From the IMG/VR virus record IMGVR_UViG_3300023179_000080, positions 1-64,000 of that record: a stretch of DNA of 64,000 nucleotides; one strand, given 5' to 3'. Numbering within the stretch: position 1 is the stretch's first letter; every line of letters starts with the position of its first letter. A program made the position numbers and the translations under genes. This stretch comes from a virus. The notes under the pieces were generated by a model. The model saw only the letters and a program-made list of their open reading frames with translations. It ran no database searches and was not told the DNA's origin. Below, one piece after another: positions 13,092-20,060 of the stretch.

Positions 13092-14081
13092 ATGAGCCGT
13101 ATCCTACGAGAATATATCAAGGGCGTCCTTACAGAAGAAGTGGTCAGCATCCGCCGGGCCGACGGCAGCGAGGGGACGTACGATGTCACCTTCGATAAGG
13201 CGGGTGGAATCTCTCGCGGTAAGCTGTACAAGTTCTCGAAAGACCAACTGAGCGCGCTCGAGGACTCTCGGGTCAGGGAGTACACGGGCATCTCTGACGC
13301 ACAGATCCTGGCAAAGATCAGCTCAGTCAAGAAGGCGGGCGGCCCGGTGCTGGCGCCCCTCCCATCCTCCGGATGGCCCTCGGTCATCGTCGATGCGATG
13401 TTGAATTACTGGGGTGACGCGGTCGAGTGGGCCCCCGTCAACCGCACGGGAAAGGGTGAGGCTGCGATGCACCTTGCCTTCGCGTCGTCCGATGCACACG
13501 AGCCCGATTTCGTGTCAGCTGACGGGTCCGTGAAGATGTCGATAAAGCACTTTCAGAACGGCGGTGGCACTGCGAGATCGGGTGACTCCCCCGCGGTCAA
13601 GACCCTCACGATCAAACTGCTCACGACGTTTGACAAGCTCACCGGGTCGAAGCTCATGGGGATGAAGACCGCCTCGGGTGTCGTCGCACGAGAATACTTG
13701 CTCAATGAATTCATGGTGCAGAAGTCGCCGGCCGAGCGGGCCCGTGCGATCAAGAGGGTCGCCGCGGAGGTCAGACCCATCGTCGACGAGCTGATGACGG
13801 AAGTCGCATCAGAGCACGGGGCGATGGGGATCCTCGTCCTCTGCACGGGCAATGCAGAGTGGATGCCCGCCGAGCGCGGCGCGGAGTTGTTACACCTCGA
13901 CGCCGTCCGAAATGACCTCCGAGCGCAGTTCTGCTACAGACCCTGGTTGACTGAGAAGCGTAATACGTGGCAGAAAGTGCTGGATGAGATGAGCCAAATC
14001 ACGCCTGCTGCCCTCGGCGGGGCCGCCCCTCCTCCGCCGGCCAAACCCGCACCACCGGGCAAGAAAAGCACGCTTCGCTGA
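13092..14081 (+). CDS. Putative internal virion protein with N-terminal targeting helix
   Basis: 329 aa. Residues 1-16 ('SRILREYIKGVLTE') resemble the N-terminus of the HAD protein at 54465 and end in L-T-E, a site type cut by T4-like prohead proteases. The body has 'HEPDFVSADGSVKMSIKHF' (about 135-153), faintly like PD-(D/E)xK nuclease spacing but with Ser in the acidic position, so no enzyme is claimed. C-terminal Pro/Ala tail. Packaging in the capsid is inferred. Confidence 0.7.
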   Translation: MSRILREYIKGVLTEEVVSIRRADGSEGTYDVTFDKAGGISRGKLYKFSKDQLSALEDSRVREYTGISDAQILAKISSVKKAGGPVLAPLPSSGWPSVIVDAMLNYWGDAVEWAPVNRTGKGEAAMHLAFASSDAHEPDFVSADGSVKMSIKHFQNGGGTARSGDSPAVKTLTIKLLTTFDKLTGSKLMGMKTASGVVAREYLLNEFMVQKSPAERARAIKRVAAEVRPIVDELMTEVASEHGAMGILVLCTGNAEWMPAERGAELLHLDAVRNDLRAQFCYRPWLTEKRNTWQKVLDEMSQITPAALGGAAPPPPAKPAPPGKKSTLR

Positions 14082-14086
14082 GCTCT

Positions 14087-14116
14087 GTGCAAAGGTGACC
14101 ACCCTCGTAGTAGGGT
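14087..14116 (+). promoter_or_regulatory. Array promoter, leaderless type
   Basis: GTGCAAAGG, 15 nt, TAGGGT, 6 nt, ATG 14123. Confidence 0.87.
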
Positions 14117-14122
14117 GGACCC

Positions 14123-14377
14123 ATGATGGACAGCAGACGACCCCTGGGCTTCTACGATCGATACAGTGTCACCGCACCCTCCACCTTCCCCCGTGGCTGC
14201 CGGGTACGGGTCACGGGTGGGGCATTTGAAGGTGAGGAGGGCATCGTCCTCGACGATGACCCCACACCCCGCCTGCCGGGCAACCCGGCAGCGGTCATCT
14301 CTCTCCTCAGTGAGGCGTGGCTGGATGAGCCCCTCCGCTTCAACCACCGGGACCTCGCCTGGGCGCCCGCTCCCTGA
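14123..14377 (+). CDS. KOW/SH3-like small protein (84 aa)
   Basis: 'RGCRVRVTGGAFEGEEGIVL' is KOW-like: VxVxxGxFxGxxGxV. KOW domains bind RNA or ribosomal proteins, but the short phage version has no assigned role. ATG 14123 is followed directly by a second ATG; the first fits the promoter spacing. Confidence 0.75.
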   Translation: MMDSRRPLGFYDRYSVTAPSTFPRGCRVRVTGGAFEGEEGIVLDDDPTPRLPGNPAAVISLLSEAWLDEPLRFNHRDLAWAPAP

Positions 14378-14402
14378 TTTTCCAGGGACCCTTTAAACTT
14401 CT

Positions 14403-14431
14403 CAGGCCGGAGTCTCTCGACTTACCGGCCT
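14403..14431. terminator. Convergent terminator hairpin
   Basis: CAGGCCGG (14403-14410) pairs with CCGGCCTG (14424-14431), loop 13 nt, between convergent genes. No strong T tract on either side. Confidence 0.55.
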
Positions 14432-14441
14432 GATCCCTATT

Positions 14442-14894
14442 TCACAGGTGGCTGTCGTCCGGCAGGTTGGCCGACTCCGGATGGCTCTCATTCCAGGACG
14501 CGTCCCCGCCGTGCTTCTTTTGGTACGCGGCGAAGATCTCGGCCGCCGCGCCGGCGCCGATGCCCAGAGCGCCCAGGGCCGACACCGCCATCGGTAGTGT
14601 GGACATGTCCGCACCTGATGCTGCTACGATGCCGCCCAGCAGCAGGACCCCCGCCGCCATCACGTTGCCGCCTAGGCCCTCTCTCAGTCGACGACGGGTG
14701 CCTCGGAGACGTCGAGCTCGTGACTCTTTCACCTGGTCACCCAGCGCGTCCTTGAGAGCATCGAGCTGATCCTGCAGCTCTGGGTCGTCGGCAACGATTC
14801 TTTTGACCTCTGCGGGGCTCGGTCCCGACTCGTTGATGACCCTTGAGATTTCTTCCTTAATTACGCGACGAAGCTGTGATAGTCTGATCCTCAT
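14442..14894 (-). CDS. Membrane protein with targeting-type N-terminus
   Basis: 150 aa. Starts M-R-I-R-L-S-Q-L-R-R-V-I-K-E-E-I-S-R-V-I then N-E, an amphipathic helix ending in I-N-E, the same type as at 35469 and 54465. Middle is a charged helix; two hydrophobic spans follow ('GVLLLGGIVAASGA', 'LGALGIGAGAAAEIFAAY'). ATG 14894 has GAGGA 6 nt upstream. Possibly an internal head or injected membrane protein; inferred. Confidence 0.72.
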   Translation of the reverse strand: MRIRLSQLRRVIKEEISRVINESGPSPAEVKRIVADDPELQDQLDALKDALGDQVKESRARRLRGTRRRLREGLGGNVMAAGVLLLGGIVAASGADMSTLPMAVSALGALGIGAGAAAEIFAAYQKKHGGDASWNESHPESANLPDDSHL

Positions 14895-14939
14895 ATTGTT
14901 CCTCTTGATGAGCAGTGCTGCTGAGATATATTCCATCAC

Positions 14940-14969
14940 ATAAAAAGTTTCGTGGGATCGACGTATAGT
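14940..14969 (+). promoter_or_regulatory. Array promoter, degenerate 9-mer
   Basis: ATAAAAAGT in the 9-mer position, 15 nt, TATAGT, 6 nt, ATG 14976. The -10 and spacing are canonical. Confidence 0.78.
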
Positions 14970-14975
14970 TATTCC

Positions 14976-15413
14976 ATGCTGTGGGATCGAGTGGTTCGAT
15001 ATGTCACTGGAGCGCCCGTACCGGGCGAGCTCTTGTACATGCGAGACTTCGGTGCTAGTTGTCCGTTGTGGAAGACGGGAGAGGGACATGGCGTGATGGG
15101 TCGGGTCCCATCGGGTTCGCTGCTGGTCGCCTTGGGGGATGTGACAGATACCCACATCAGAGTCCTAGCACCCTCCGGAACCGTCGGGTGGATCCACCGC
15201 AACTATACCGTGGGCCACCCCCCACCCGGGCTAATCGCCTTTACCGTCAAGGCCCTCGCCCAGCCCGCCCGCAGGGTCATGATCCTCGCCGGAGCTTTCC
15301 TGTTCGGCGCTGAGATCTTGGGGGTCTCCTCCCCCCGTGACATTGCCACCCCGCCGAGCCACCCACCCCGGGCCCCTGAGGAGACACCCCCAGGTCGAGC
15401 AGGTGGGCAGTAG
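14976..15413 (+). CDS. SH3-like protein with membrane segment
   Basis: 145 aa. Residues about 41-80 hold 'VPSGSLLVALGD' and 'HIRVLAPSGTVGWIHRNY', the signature of an SH3-like paralogue family in this genome (also 17091, 21264, 30641, 32561). A hydrophobic span ('VMILAGAFLFGAEILGV') and a Pro-rich tail follow. The tail overlaps the minus-strand ORF at 15231-15578 by 183 nt. Confidence 0.72.
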   Translation: MLWDRVVRYVTGAPVPGELLYMRDFGASCPLWKTGEGHGVMGRVPSGSLLVALGDVTDTHIRVLAPSGTVGWIHRNYTVGHPPPGLIAFTVKALAQPARRVMILAGAFLFGAEILGVSSPRDIATPPSHPPRAPEETPPGRAGGQ

Positions 15414-15578
15414 ATCTTCCGTGTAGACGGTGCCGTCCTGTATTATACTGAACCTGAGGTGATAGGGTATCTTCTCTATCCGCAGGATGATGATTGGTGG
15501 TCCCTCTGCGGGGACGATTGCGTCCCCCACCCGCAGAGTGTCGACGGTGATCCACCGCATTTTCGTCGACGAACTCAT
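15231..15578 (-). CDS. Hypothetical protein, antisense overlap
   Basis: 115 aa if started at ATG 15578. The first 60 residues look genuine ('RWITVDTLRVGDAIVPAEGP', 'IIILRIEKI', 'TVYTEDLLPT'), again SH3-like. The last half is low-complexity and antisense to the plus-strand gene's tail. Either the true protein is conserved only in its N-terminus or one frame is spurious. Confidence 0.5.
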   Translation of the reverse strand: MSSSTKMRWITVDTLRVGDAIVPAEGPPIIILRIEKIPYHLRFSIIQDGTVYTEDLLPTCSTWGCLLRGPGWVARRGGNVTGGGDPQDLSAEQESSGEDHDPAGGLGEGLDGKGD

Positions 15579-15633
15579 GTGATATGTAGGAGATCGCAGG
15601 CGTTTTTTGTCGACCTGCATACGTATTTGTGTG

Positions 15634-15843
15634 ATGAATAACACCGCTCCCAGCCCATTCGAGGTAGTAGATCGTGAGCTGCTTGAGGCTGCCCGCAAAT
15701 ATACGGCCGCGGTCCGTGCCGGTGGCGGAGCCGACGCTCTGCCCCGCCTGATGCACGAGTTCCACGCCATCCTAACACGCCACGGTTGGACCCATGAAGA
15801 TTGGGCACGAAAGACTGCGAAGCCGGGTCCAACCGATAAGTGA
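15634..15843 (+). CDS. Hypothetical helical protein (69 aa)
   Basis: M-N-N-T-A-P-S-P-F-E; helices 'VDRELLEAARKYTAAVRAG' and 'LMHEFHAILTRHGWTHEDWA'. Unknown function. TACGTAT lies about 8 nt upstream; no clear ribosome-binding site. Its stop TGA lies within the next promoter's GTGAAAAGT. Confidence 0.65.
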   Translation: MNNTAPSPFEVVDRELLEAARKYTAAVRAGGGADALPRLMHEFHAILTRHGWTHEDWARKTAKPGPTDK

Positions 15844-15869
15844 AAAGTTAGGGACCGCGGTTGTATACT
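15840..15869 (+). promoter_or_regulatory. Array promoter, leaderless type
   Basis: GTGAAAAGT, 15 nt, TATACT, 6 nt, ATG 15876. Confidence 0.88.
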
Positions 15870-15875
15870 ATATCC

Positions 15876-16061
15876 ATGAGGGATGGTTACACCCAAGTCC
15901 ACAATCAAGACCTCGAGATCTTGAAGAAACTTCTCGACGAAAAGATCAGCAAGATTGAGACACTCCTGGGGGAGGCTAGTCGGGTCGGCGGGGCTCACGA
16001 TTACTATTCGATGCGCCACAGTGAGCTCGTCGAGATGCGCCGGCGGCTAGTGACGCAATGA
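15876..16061 (+). CDS. Coiled-coil protein (61 aa)
   Basis: Heptad pattern in 'DLEILKKLLDEKISKIETLL' and again in 'SELVEMRRRLVTQ'. Probably dimeric; role unknown. Overlaps the next gene by ATGA, beginning a run of coupled genes to 17781. Confidence 0.72.
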   Translation: MRDGYTQVHNQDLEILKKLLDEKISKIETLLGEASRVGGAHDYYSMRHSELVEMRRRLVTQ

Positions 16062-16378
16062 ACGTCTTCGAACACTCCTTTGGCTCGTCCCACTACCGCG
16101 TCACCATCGTTCCCAAGAGCCACGTCATCGTGGAGCGCTTCGACAACGGCGGCCTGGTCGGCATGCAGCGCTTCGTCCCGGGCGACCAGGCCGAGTACGA
16201 CTCCTACAACCTCTCCTACTACGGCCCCATCCTCTCCATCGGGGCCAAGACCATCACCGTCCAGACCACGGGCGGCGGCAAGAAGATGTTGAAGCCCGAC
16301 ACCTTCGCCTGGCGCAACTGGAACTTCTCCCCCTCCGAGGCGGCTGTCAAGAACTCGGAAACGATGCAGTACATCTGA
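16058..16378 (+). CDS. Hypothetical beta-rich protein (106 aa)
   Basis: Begins M-N-V-F-E-H-S-F-G-S. Strand-rich with 'HYRVTIVPKSHVIVERFDNG' and 'ITVQTTGGGKKMLKPDTFAW'. Unknown function. Overlaps neighbours on both sides (ATGA, TGATG). Confidence 0.75.
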   Translation: MNVFEHSFGSSHYRVTIVPKSHVIVERFDNGGLVGMQRFVPGDQAEYDSYNLSYYGPILSIGAKTITVQTTGGGKKMLKPDTFAWRNWNFSPSEAAVKNSETMQYI

Positions 16379-17094
16379 TGAAGACCTTCGACATCGACGC
16401 CCTGGTCCCGGACTACAAGGGGTCGTTCCACCTCCCAAAGCATCCCACGGCGGAGCAGAGGAAGATGCACGAGCTGTCCCGCCGGGTGCACACCACTTTC
16501 GGATACGGGTCTCCCCACTTGCGCCCAGGTGTCAAACCCGAGAAGGTGCTGGACTGGCGCCAGCTGGAGCAGAGAACCGAGGAGCTTCGCTTCAAGTGGA
16601 AGTCGGCCTCCAATGCCTACTGGTCTGCCTTGCGTGAGGCGTACGGGAAGAGAAAGAAGCGCGACACCCTCTACATCTTCATCAACTCGGACTGGCTCGT
16701 CTCGTACAAGGGCGGAGACTCCTACAGCTACGAGGACTCTCGAAGCCTCGTCGCGTGTAAGATTGCCGCCCCTCGAGACGGCGGTGAGTTCAGGGTCCTC
16801 AAGGCCGACGACGGAGGACGCCGCATCGGCCGGCTCCTGGCACGGGAGAGGTCATGCCGCGCGGCGTATCAAGTCTACGACCGAGTCCTGAAGCGTGCCC
16901 TGTCGGACAGGATTAGAGTGCATCTGGGAGAGATCCACGAAGAAGTGGGAGATCACCAGCCGTACTACGAACCGCAGGTCTTCCTCATCGAGAACGGGGG
17001 CAGGGTTCGAGTCGCCCAGTCCACGACAAGCGGTGGGATCTTTTGGATCGAAGGCGAAGTTCTGCTCACACCTGGGTCTATATCTATAGTGTGA
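16378..17094 (+). CDS. Hypothetical protein (238 aa)
   Basis: M-K-T-F-D-I-D-A-L-V-P-D-Y-K. N-terminal 110 residues basic and helical; middle 'TLYIFINSDWLVSYKGGDSY' is aromatic; the C-terminus is beta-rich ('VRVAQSTTSGGIFWIEGEVL'). No family recognised. Coupled by one-base overlap to the gene before and by GTGA to the one after. Confidence 0.75.
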   Translation: MKTFDIDALVPDYKGSFHLPKHPTAEQRKMHELSRRVHTTFGYGSPHLRPGVKPEKVLDWRQLEQRTEELRFKWKSASNAYWSALREAYGKRKKRDTLYIFINSDWLVSYKGGDSYSYEDSRSLVACKIAAPRDGGEFRVLKADDGGRRIGRLLARERSCRAAYQVYDRVLKRALSDRIRVHLGEIHEEVGDHQPYYEPQVFLIENGGRVRVAQSTTSGGIFWIEGEVLLTPGSISIV

Positions 17095-17435
17095 AGGTTC
17101 CGACTGGGTCTATGTGGAGGGTCGTCGCATCGAATATTGCACCCCATATGTCCCAGTCCTTCAACGGTATCTGGGTGACTCCTGAGCCCCGACCGCCCAT
17201 GACCTTCCACCCCGTCGGCGGTGAACACTACCTAGCTCCCGGGACGATCATCGTCGTGGGTGATACAGTGCGTAGAGGCCTGGAGGGCAATCTGAAGCAC
17301 CAAGAGTTCGTCCGGGTCTTCTTGCCCTGCGTGGGTTGGGTCAACAGGGTGTACTTCAATGATTCTCTACGACGACTCGAGCGGGTCGATGACGAAACAA
17401 CGATCGAGAATGGCACACAGGCAAATGAAAAGTAA
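17091..17435 (+). CDS. SH3-like paralogue (114 aa)
   Basis: GTG start overlapping the previous stop; begins V-K-V-P-T-G-S-M-W-R-V. Contains 'GTIIVVGDTVRRG' and 'FVRVFLPCVGWVNRVYF'. The protein at 30641 has the same layout ('VPSGSLWRV', 'GTVLLVGETVNR', 'FVHVLMPQMCYLNRSYF'), so the two are clear paralogues. Function unknown. Confidence 0.75.
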   Translation: MKVPTGSMWRVVASNIAPHMSQSFNGIWVTPEPRPPMTFHPVGGEHYLAPGTIIVVGDTVRRGLEGNLKHQEFVRVFLPCVGWVNRVYFNDSLRRLERVDDETTIENGTQANEK

Positions 17436-17781
17436 GGGTAACAAGGTCAAGAAGGGCGACGTCTACCTCATGTCGACCGGTTCCTCGGTCTTCTACATCC
17501 GCTCCCAACAGGAGCTGGATGCCCTGTACGAGGACGACCGCCGCCGGGGCGACACGCTTGACTCAGCGGGTGAACCCCGTATCCACAACCGCCAAGGTCG
17601 GATCCACTTCACAGAACCCACCACGGTCATGGTCGTCGGCCTGACCGGTGCACAGTGGGGCTCTTGGTACAACAAGCCCGTCGGACTGGTGCGAGCAGTT
17701 GTCACTTCCGGTCCCTCCCTGGGAAGGGAGGTCACGGTGACGAAGGCGGCATTGTTGGCTTCCGTGCAAAGTCACGGCTGA
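17425..17781 (+). CDS. Hypothetical SH3-like protein (118 aa)
   Basis: M-K-S-K-G-N-K-V-K-K-G-D-V-Y-L; segments 'SSVFYIRSQQELDALYEDD' and 'TTVMVVGLTGAQWG' fit the small beta-barrel family. Start 17425 overlaps the preceding gene; an earlier in-frame ATG at 17410 is possible. The last codons and stop lie inside the next promoter's spacer. Confidence 0.68.
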   Translation: MKSKGNKVKKGDVYLMSTGSSVFYIRSQQELDALYEDDRRRGDTLDSAGEPRIHNRQGRIHFTEPTTVMVVGLTGAQWGSWYNKPVGLVRAVVTSGPSLGREVTVTKAALLASVQSHG

Positions 17782-17793
17782 AAGTGGTATAGT
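17764..17793 (+). promoter_or_regulatory. Array promoter inside upstream gene
   Basis: GTGCAAAGT, 15 nt, TATAGT, 6 nt, ATG 17800. Confidence 0.92.
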
Positions 17794-17799
17794 AAAACC

Positions 17800-17961
17800 A
17801 TGAAGAACGAAGCCATCTACGAGATCGCATACTACACCCCCAAGGGCAAGCCCGGCCGGAAGCAGGTCCGTCAGTCACGGATGGTCCAGGAAGCTCGGAA
17901 GCTCCACGAGTCCGGGTACCACTGCATCCAGATCTCCGCCTACCCCCTGATCGAGGCCTGA
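17800..17961 (+). CDS. Small protein, tandem pair member 1 (53 aa)
   Basis: M-K-N-E-A-I-Y-E-I-A-Y-Y-T-P-K-G-K-P-G. Aligns by eye with the protein at 18025: Y-x-I-x-Y near the start, Gly near 15, Ser-Arg or Ser-Gln near 25, then 'LHESGYHCIQI' against 'LTDKGYTMVVI'. Beta-alpha-beta pattern. Probably a tandem duplication; function unknown. A GACCCCC/GGGGGTC hairpin follows the stop. Confidence 0.75.
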   Translation: MKNEAIYEIAYYTPKGKPGRKQVRQSRMVQEARKLHESGYHCIQISAYPLIEA

Positions 17962-17976
17962 CCCCCTTCGGGGGTC
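17960..17976 (+). terminator. Short GC hairpin after gene stop
   Basis: GACCCCC-TTC-GGGGGTC, overlapping the stop codon, followed by TCCCCC rather than a T tract. May stop transcription or protect the 3' end. Confidence 0.5.
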
Positions 17977-17988
17977 TCCCCCGAACCA

Positions 17989-18018
17989 GTGCAAAGTTCA
18001 ACCGCAAAGTGGTATAGT
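17989..18018 (+). promoter_or_regulatory. Array promoter, leaderless type
   Basis: GTGCAAAGT, 15 nt, TATAGT, 6 nt, ATG 18025. Confidence 0.92.
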
Positions 18019-18024
18019 TAATCC

Positions 18025-18192
18025 ATGGACATCATCAAGTATCGCATCACCTACCGCGACGCCATGGGCATGCCTGGGTTCAAGGATGTGCTTGCATCCC
18101 AAGTTTACAGGGCAGTGCAGAACCTCACCGACAAGGGTTACACCATGGTTGTAATCAATCCTGAGCCTCACATTGTGCAAAGTCATTCCTGA
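18025..18192 (+). CDS. Small protein, tandem pair member 2 (55 aa)
   Basis: M-D-I-I-K-Y-R-I-T-Y-R-D-A-M-G; likely paralogue of the 53-aa protein at 17800. The C-terminal residues 'IVQSHS' are encoded by the next promoter (GTGCAAAGT and spacer), and the stop TGA lies in that spacer. Confidence 0.72.
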   Translation: MDIIKYRITYRDAMGMPGFKDVLASQVYRAVQNLTDKGYTMVVINPEPHIVQSHS

Positions 18193-18204
18193 AAAGGGTA
18201 TAGT
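18175..18204 (+). promoter_or_regulatory. Array promoter inside upstream gene
   Basis: GTGCAAAGT, 15 nt, TATAGT, 6 nt, ATG 18211. Confidence 0.92.
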
Positions 18205-18210
18205 AGTCTC

Positions 18211-18633
18211 ATGAGCACACACTCCTACATCGGCATCCAGAATGACGAAGGCTCCATCCACGCGATCTACTGTCACTACGACGGCTACCTCGAAGGCGTC
18301 GGCGCGGACCTCCTCCAACACTGGTCGGACCCGGAGAAGCTGGGGCGGCTCATCGATCTGGGAGACCTCTCGGGCCTCGGTGACGACCTAGACACCACCC
18401 AGGCCTATGAGCGGGACTTCGGCGAGTCGAACGCCGGTTGCCGAGGCTTCTCCGACCTGGAGGAGCTTCGCTTCGAGGCCATGGGTGCGTACTCCTACGT
18501 CCTCACCCCGTCCGGTTGGATCTACTCCAACAACGGGGAGCGGTTCCGTCCCTTCCCGGCTGCCTTCGTGGCCAAGTATGCTCCCCAGCCTGAGCAGCTC
18601 TCCCTCCCGTTCCCCGCTGCCGAGCAGCACTGA
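18211..18633 (+). CDS. Conserved phage protein, 'SYIG...YCHxDGY' type
   Basis: 140 aa. 'STHSYIGIQNDEGSIHAIYC' followed by 'HYDGYLEGVGADLLQHW' is a pattern I recognise from a family of conserved phage and plasmid proteins of unknown function. A later 'EAMGAYSYVLTPSGWIYSNN' segment also belongs to the domain. The Pro-rich end is probably disordered. Cytosolic; no enzymatic assignment is possible. Confidence 0.8.
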   Translation: MSTHSYIGIQNDEGSIHAIYCHYDGYLEGVGADLLQHWSDPEKLGRLIDLGDLSGLGDDLDTTQAYERDFGESNAGCRGFSDLEELRFEAMGAYSYVLTPSGWIYSNNGERFRPFPAAFVAKYAPQPEQLSLPFPAAEQH

Positions 18634-18637
18634 GTCC

Positions 18638-18667
18638 GTGCAAAGTCACGATTGAAAGATGTATACT
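18638..18667 (+). promoter_or_regulatory. Array promoter, leaderless type
   Basis: GTGCAAAGT, 15 nt, TATACT, 6 nt, ATG 18674. Confidence 0.92.
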
Positions 18668-18673
18668 GAGAAC

Positions 18674-19048
18674 ATGATCAAGAACGCCATCACGATCAAG
18701 GACCTGTCCAACACCTACCTCCACGCCAAGTTCAACGAGGTGGTCACCCTCTTCCGGGAGCTCAGCATCGCCACCGGCCTCGGTGCCGACGTCCTCATCC
18801 TGGAGGAGTTCGGCACCACCTTGGTCCAGAACTCGTGGAACGATGACGGGGGCTTCTACGTCCGTTACCGCCTCCATCCCCTGTACTCCCACATGCCCAA
18901 GCTGGTGGACGCCTCTCGGCTGGCCCAGGTCCGCTTCGCGGGCATCTTCGGCAAGTCCCAGTTCAAGGTCGACTTCGAGAACCCCGAGGACCGCAACGGG
19001 AACATCACGGTGTCCGTGGCCACGTGCTCTCACTCCATCGGCGACTGA
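18674..19048 (+). CDS. Hypothetical alpha/beta protein (124 aa)
   Basis: M-I-K-N-A-I-T-I-K-D-L. Helix 'YLHAKFNEVVTLFRELSIAT', then strands 'GADVLILEEFGTTLVQ' and 'GGFYVRYRLHPLY'. No family recognised. The in-frame ATG five codons upstream lies within the promoter and is rejected. Confidence 0.75.
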   Translation: MIKNAITIKDLSNTYLHAKFNEVVTLFRELSIATGLGADVLILEEFGTTLVQNSWNDDGGFYVRYRLHPLYSHMPKLVDASRLAQVRFAGIFGKSQFKVDFENPEDRNGNITVSVATCSHSIGD

Positions 19049-19051
19049 GCG

Positions 19052-19081
19052 GTGCAAAGTTCAACGTGGAAAGTGTATACT
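19052..19081 (+). promoter_or_regulatory. Array promoter, leaderless type
   Basis: GTGCAAAGT, 15 nt, TATACT, 6 nt, ATG 19088. Last canonical copy before the 19.25-24 kb block. Confidence 0.92.
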
Positions 19082-19087
19082 GAATCC

Positions 19088-19246
19088 ATGGAACACGACG
19101 AGTTCAAAGACGACTGGCAGTACCTTCCATCACCTGAAGAACACACTCGGGAGTGCTGGGAGTGGTTCAGGGACATGATTGAAGATCGCCCGCATGCTGG
19201 ACGGACAGTGACTGACGCTGTACGATTCCTACAGCTCGCTGTATAG
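19088..19246 (+). CDS. Small acidic protein (52 aa)
   Basis: M-E-H-D-E-F-K-D-D-W-Q-Y-L-P; acidic and Trp-rich ('RECWEWFRDMIEDRP'). Acidic phage proteins of this size are sometimes DNA mimics or inhibitors, but nothing here proves that. Its stop is inside the TATAGT upstream of the pilin gene. Confidence 0.7.
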   Translation: MEHDEFKDDWQYLPSPEEHTRECWEWFRDMIEDRPHAGRTVTDAVRFLQLAV

Positions 19247-19254
19247 TTAATCGC

Positions 19255-19425
19255 ATGAAGACACACCTAAGCAAGTTATTCAGAGATTCTCGCGGTGCCA
19301 CGATGGTCGAGTACGGCCTCATGCTCGCCCTCATCCTCGTCCTTGGATACATCGGCTATACACAGCTCGGCGCAAAGGTCAGCAAGGCCGGCAGCGACGC
19401 AACCGGTGCATTCGGCAGCCACTGA
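19255..19425 (+). CDS. Flp/Fap-type pilin
   Basis: 56 aa. 'RDSRGATMVEYGLMLALILV' is the Flp/Fap pilin signature: a short basic leader, Gly before the hydrophobic helix with Glu at +5 and Tyr at +6. Flp pilins are cleaved by a prepilin peptidase and assembled by a Tad machine; none is visible here, so host machinery would be needed. The small Gly/Ala-rich end is normal. TATAGT lies 7 nt before the ATG. Unusual in a phage. Confidence 0.88.
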   Translation: MKTHLSKLFRDSRGATMVEYGLMLALILVLGYIGYTQLGAKVSKAGSDATGAFGSH

Positions 19426-19431
19426 CAGACC

Positions 19432-19743
19432 ATGAAGAAATTCTTCATAGCATCATTTCTCGTAGTAGCCTCTTGCGGAGACGATGTTCGGCCCAAGAGC
19501 ATCGATCCCATTGGGAGCAAGGATGCCTCTTTCGCTTACGTTGATTCCGGTCCGGTGGATCCTTGCGACCCACCTGTGGAAGGCTGTCCGTGCCTCGACG
19601 TGGGTGTTGGTGAACAGTTTTATTGCGGCGTTGTCTATCGAACCAGCGGCGATCATGTCGATTGTTCGAAGGGCTATCGAACCTGTCAAGATGACGGTGG
19701 GTGGGGTCCATGCCTGGGCGACACGGTCTGGGCAGGTGATTGA
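19432..19743 (+). CDS. Secreted Cys-rich lipoprotein
   Basis: 103 aa. Signal peptide with lipobox 'FLVVASC' (Cys15), so probably lipidated. The mature part is Asp/Pro/Cys-rich ('DSGPVDPCDPPVEGCPCLD', 'CSKGYRTCQDDGGWGPCLG'), a style common in predicted Myxococcota lipoproteins. It follows the pilin gene after 6 nt; the two may act at the cell surface, e.g. in superinfection exclusion. Function inferred only. Confidence 0.8.
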   Translation: MKKFFIASFLVVASCGDDVRPKSIDPIGSKDASFAYVDSGPVDPCDPPVEGCPCLDVGVGEQFYCGVVYRTSGDHVDCSKGYRTCQDDGGWGPCLGDTVWAGD

Positions 19744-19768
19744 CGTATTATCTATTGTTTACGCAAAA

Positions 19769-19811
19769 ACAAAAAGAAAGGATATCGGCCTTGTGCCGTA
19801 AGTTATTCAGC
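19769..19811 (+). mobile_element. Scar of an IS200/IS605-type element
   Basis: 43 nt made of the left-end 29 nt (ACAAAAAGAAAGGATATCGG...) fused to the right-end 26 nt (...GCCGTAAGTTATTCAGC) of the TnpB element at 26028-27205, sharing one copy of CGGCCTTGTGCC. That 12-mer occurs at both ends of the intact element. The simplest reading is a second copy that lost its whole interior by deletion between the 12-bp repeats. Confidence 0.75.
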
Positions 19812-19820
19812 ATCAAGAAT

Positions 19821-20060
19821 ATGCTGAGTGAAGGTATGCCCTCATACTCGGGATTGAGGACGATGCCTCAGGACGATCCTGAGCAGAGTTTCTTGCGTCA
19901 GACGCTTGCAGCAAATCAAGGACAAGAGGAAGTCGTCGTCCTCAAGGTGTCCCACCGGGTGGAAGACCCAGCTCTCAAGGCTGAGCTCCTCCGTCCCCGT
20001 AACATTGACGATTTTTTGAGTAACGCTGGGGGTGCAAAGCACCGCGGCGATGGAGTATAA
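19821..20060 (+). CDS. Hypothetical protein (79 aa)
   Basis: From ATG 19821: M-L-S-E-G-M-P-S-Y-S-G-L-R. Central strands 'QEEVVVLKVSHRVEDPALKA'. A longer form from TTG 19791 would start inside the IS scar, using the scar's AAAGGA as a Shine-Dalgarno, so the insertion may have supplied a new start. The stop TAA is inside the next promoter's TATAAC. Confidence 0.6.
   Translation: MLSEGMPSYSGLRTMPQDDPEQSFLRQTLAANQGQEEVVVLKVSHRVEDPALKAELLRPRNIDDFLSNAGGAKHRGDGV

Noticed and set aside
13092-14081. PD-(D/E)xK nuclease assignment for the 329-aa protein
   Set aside because: The PD and K positions are suggestive but the acidic residue of the (D/E)xK pair is a Ser; similarity is too weak to name an enzyme.
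19740-19790. TTG-initiated longer form of the gene at 19821
   Set aside because: It would start inside or before the IS scar; the downstream ATG gives a protein without scar-encoded residues. Kept only as an alternative.
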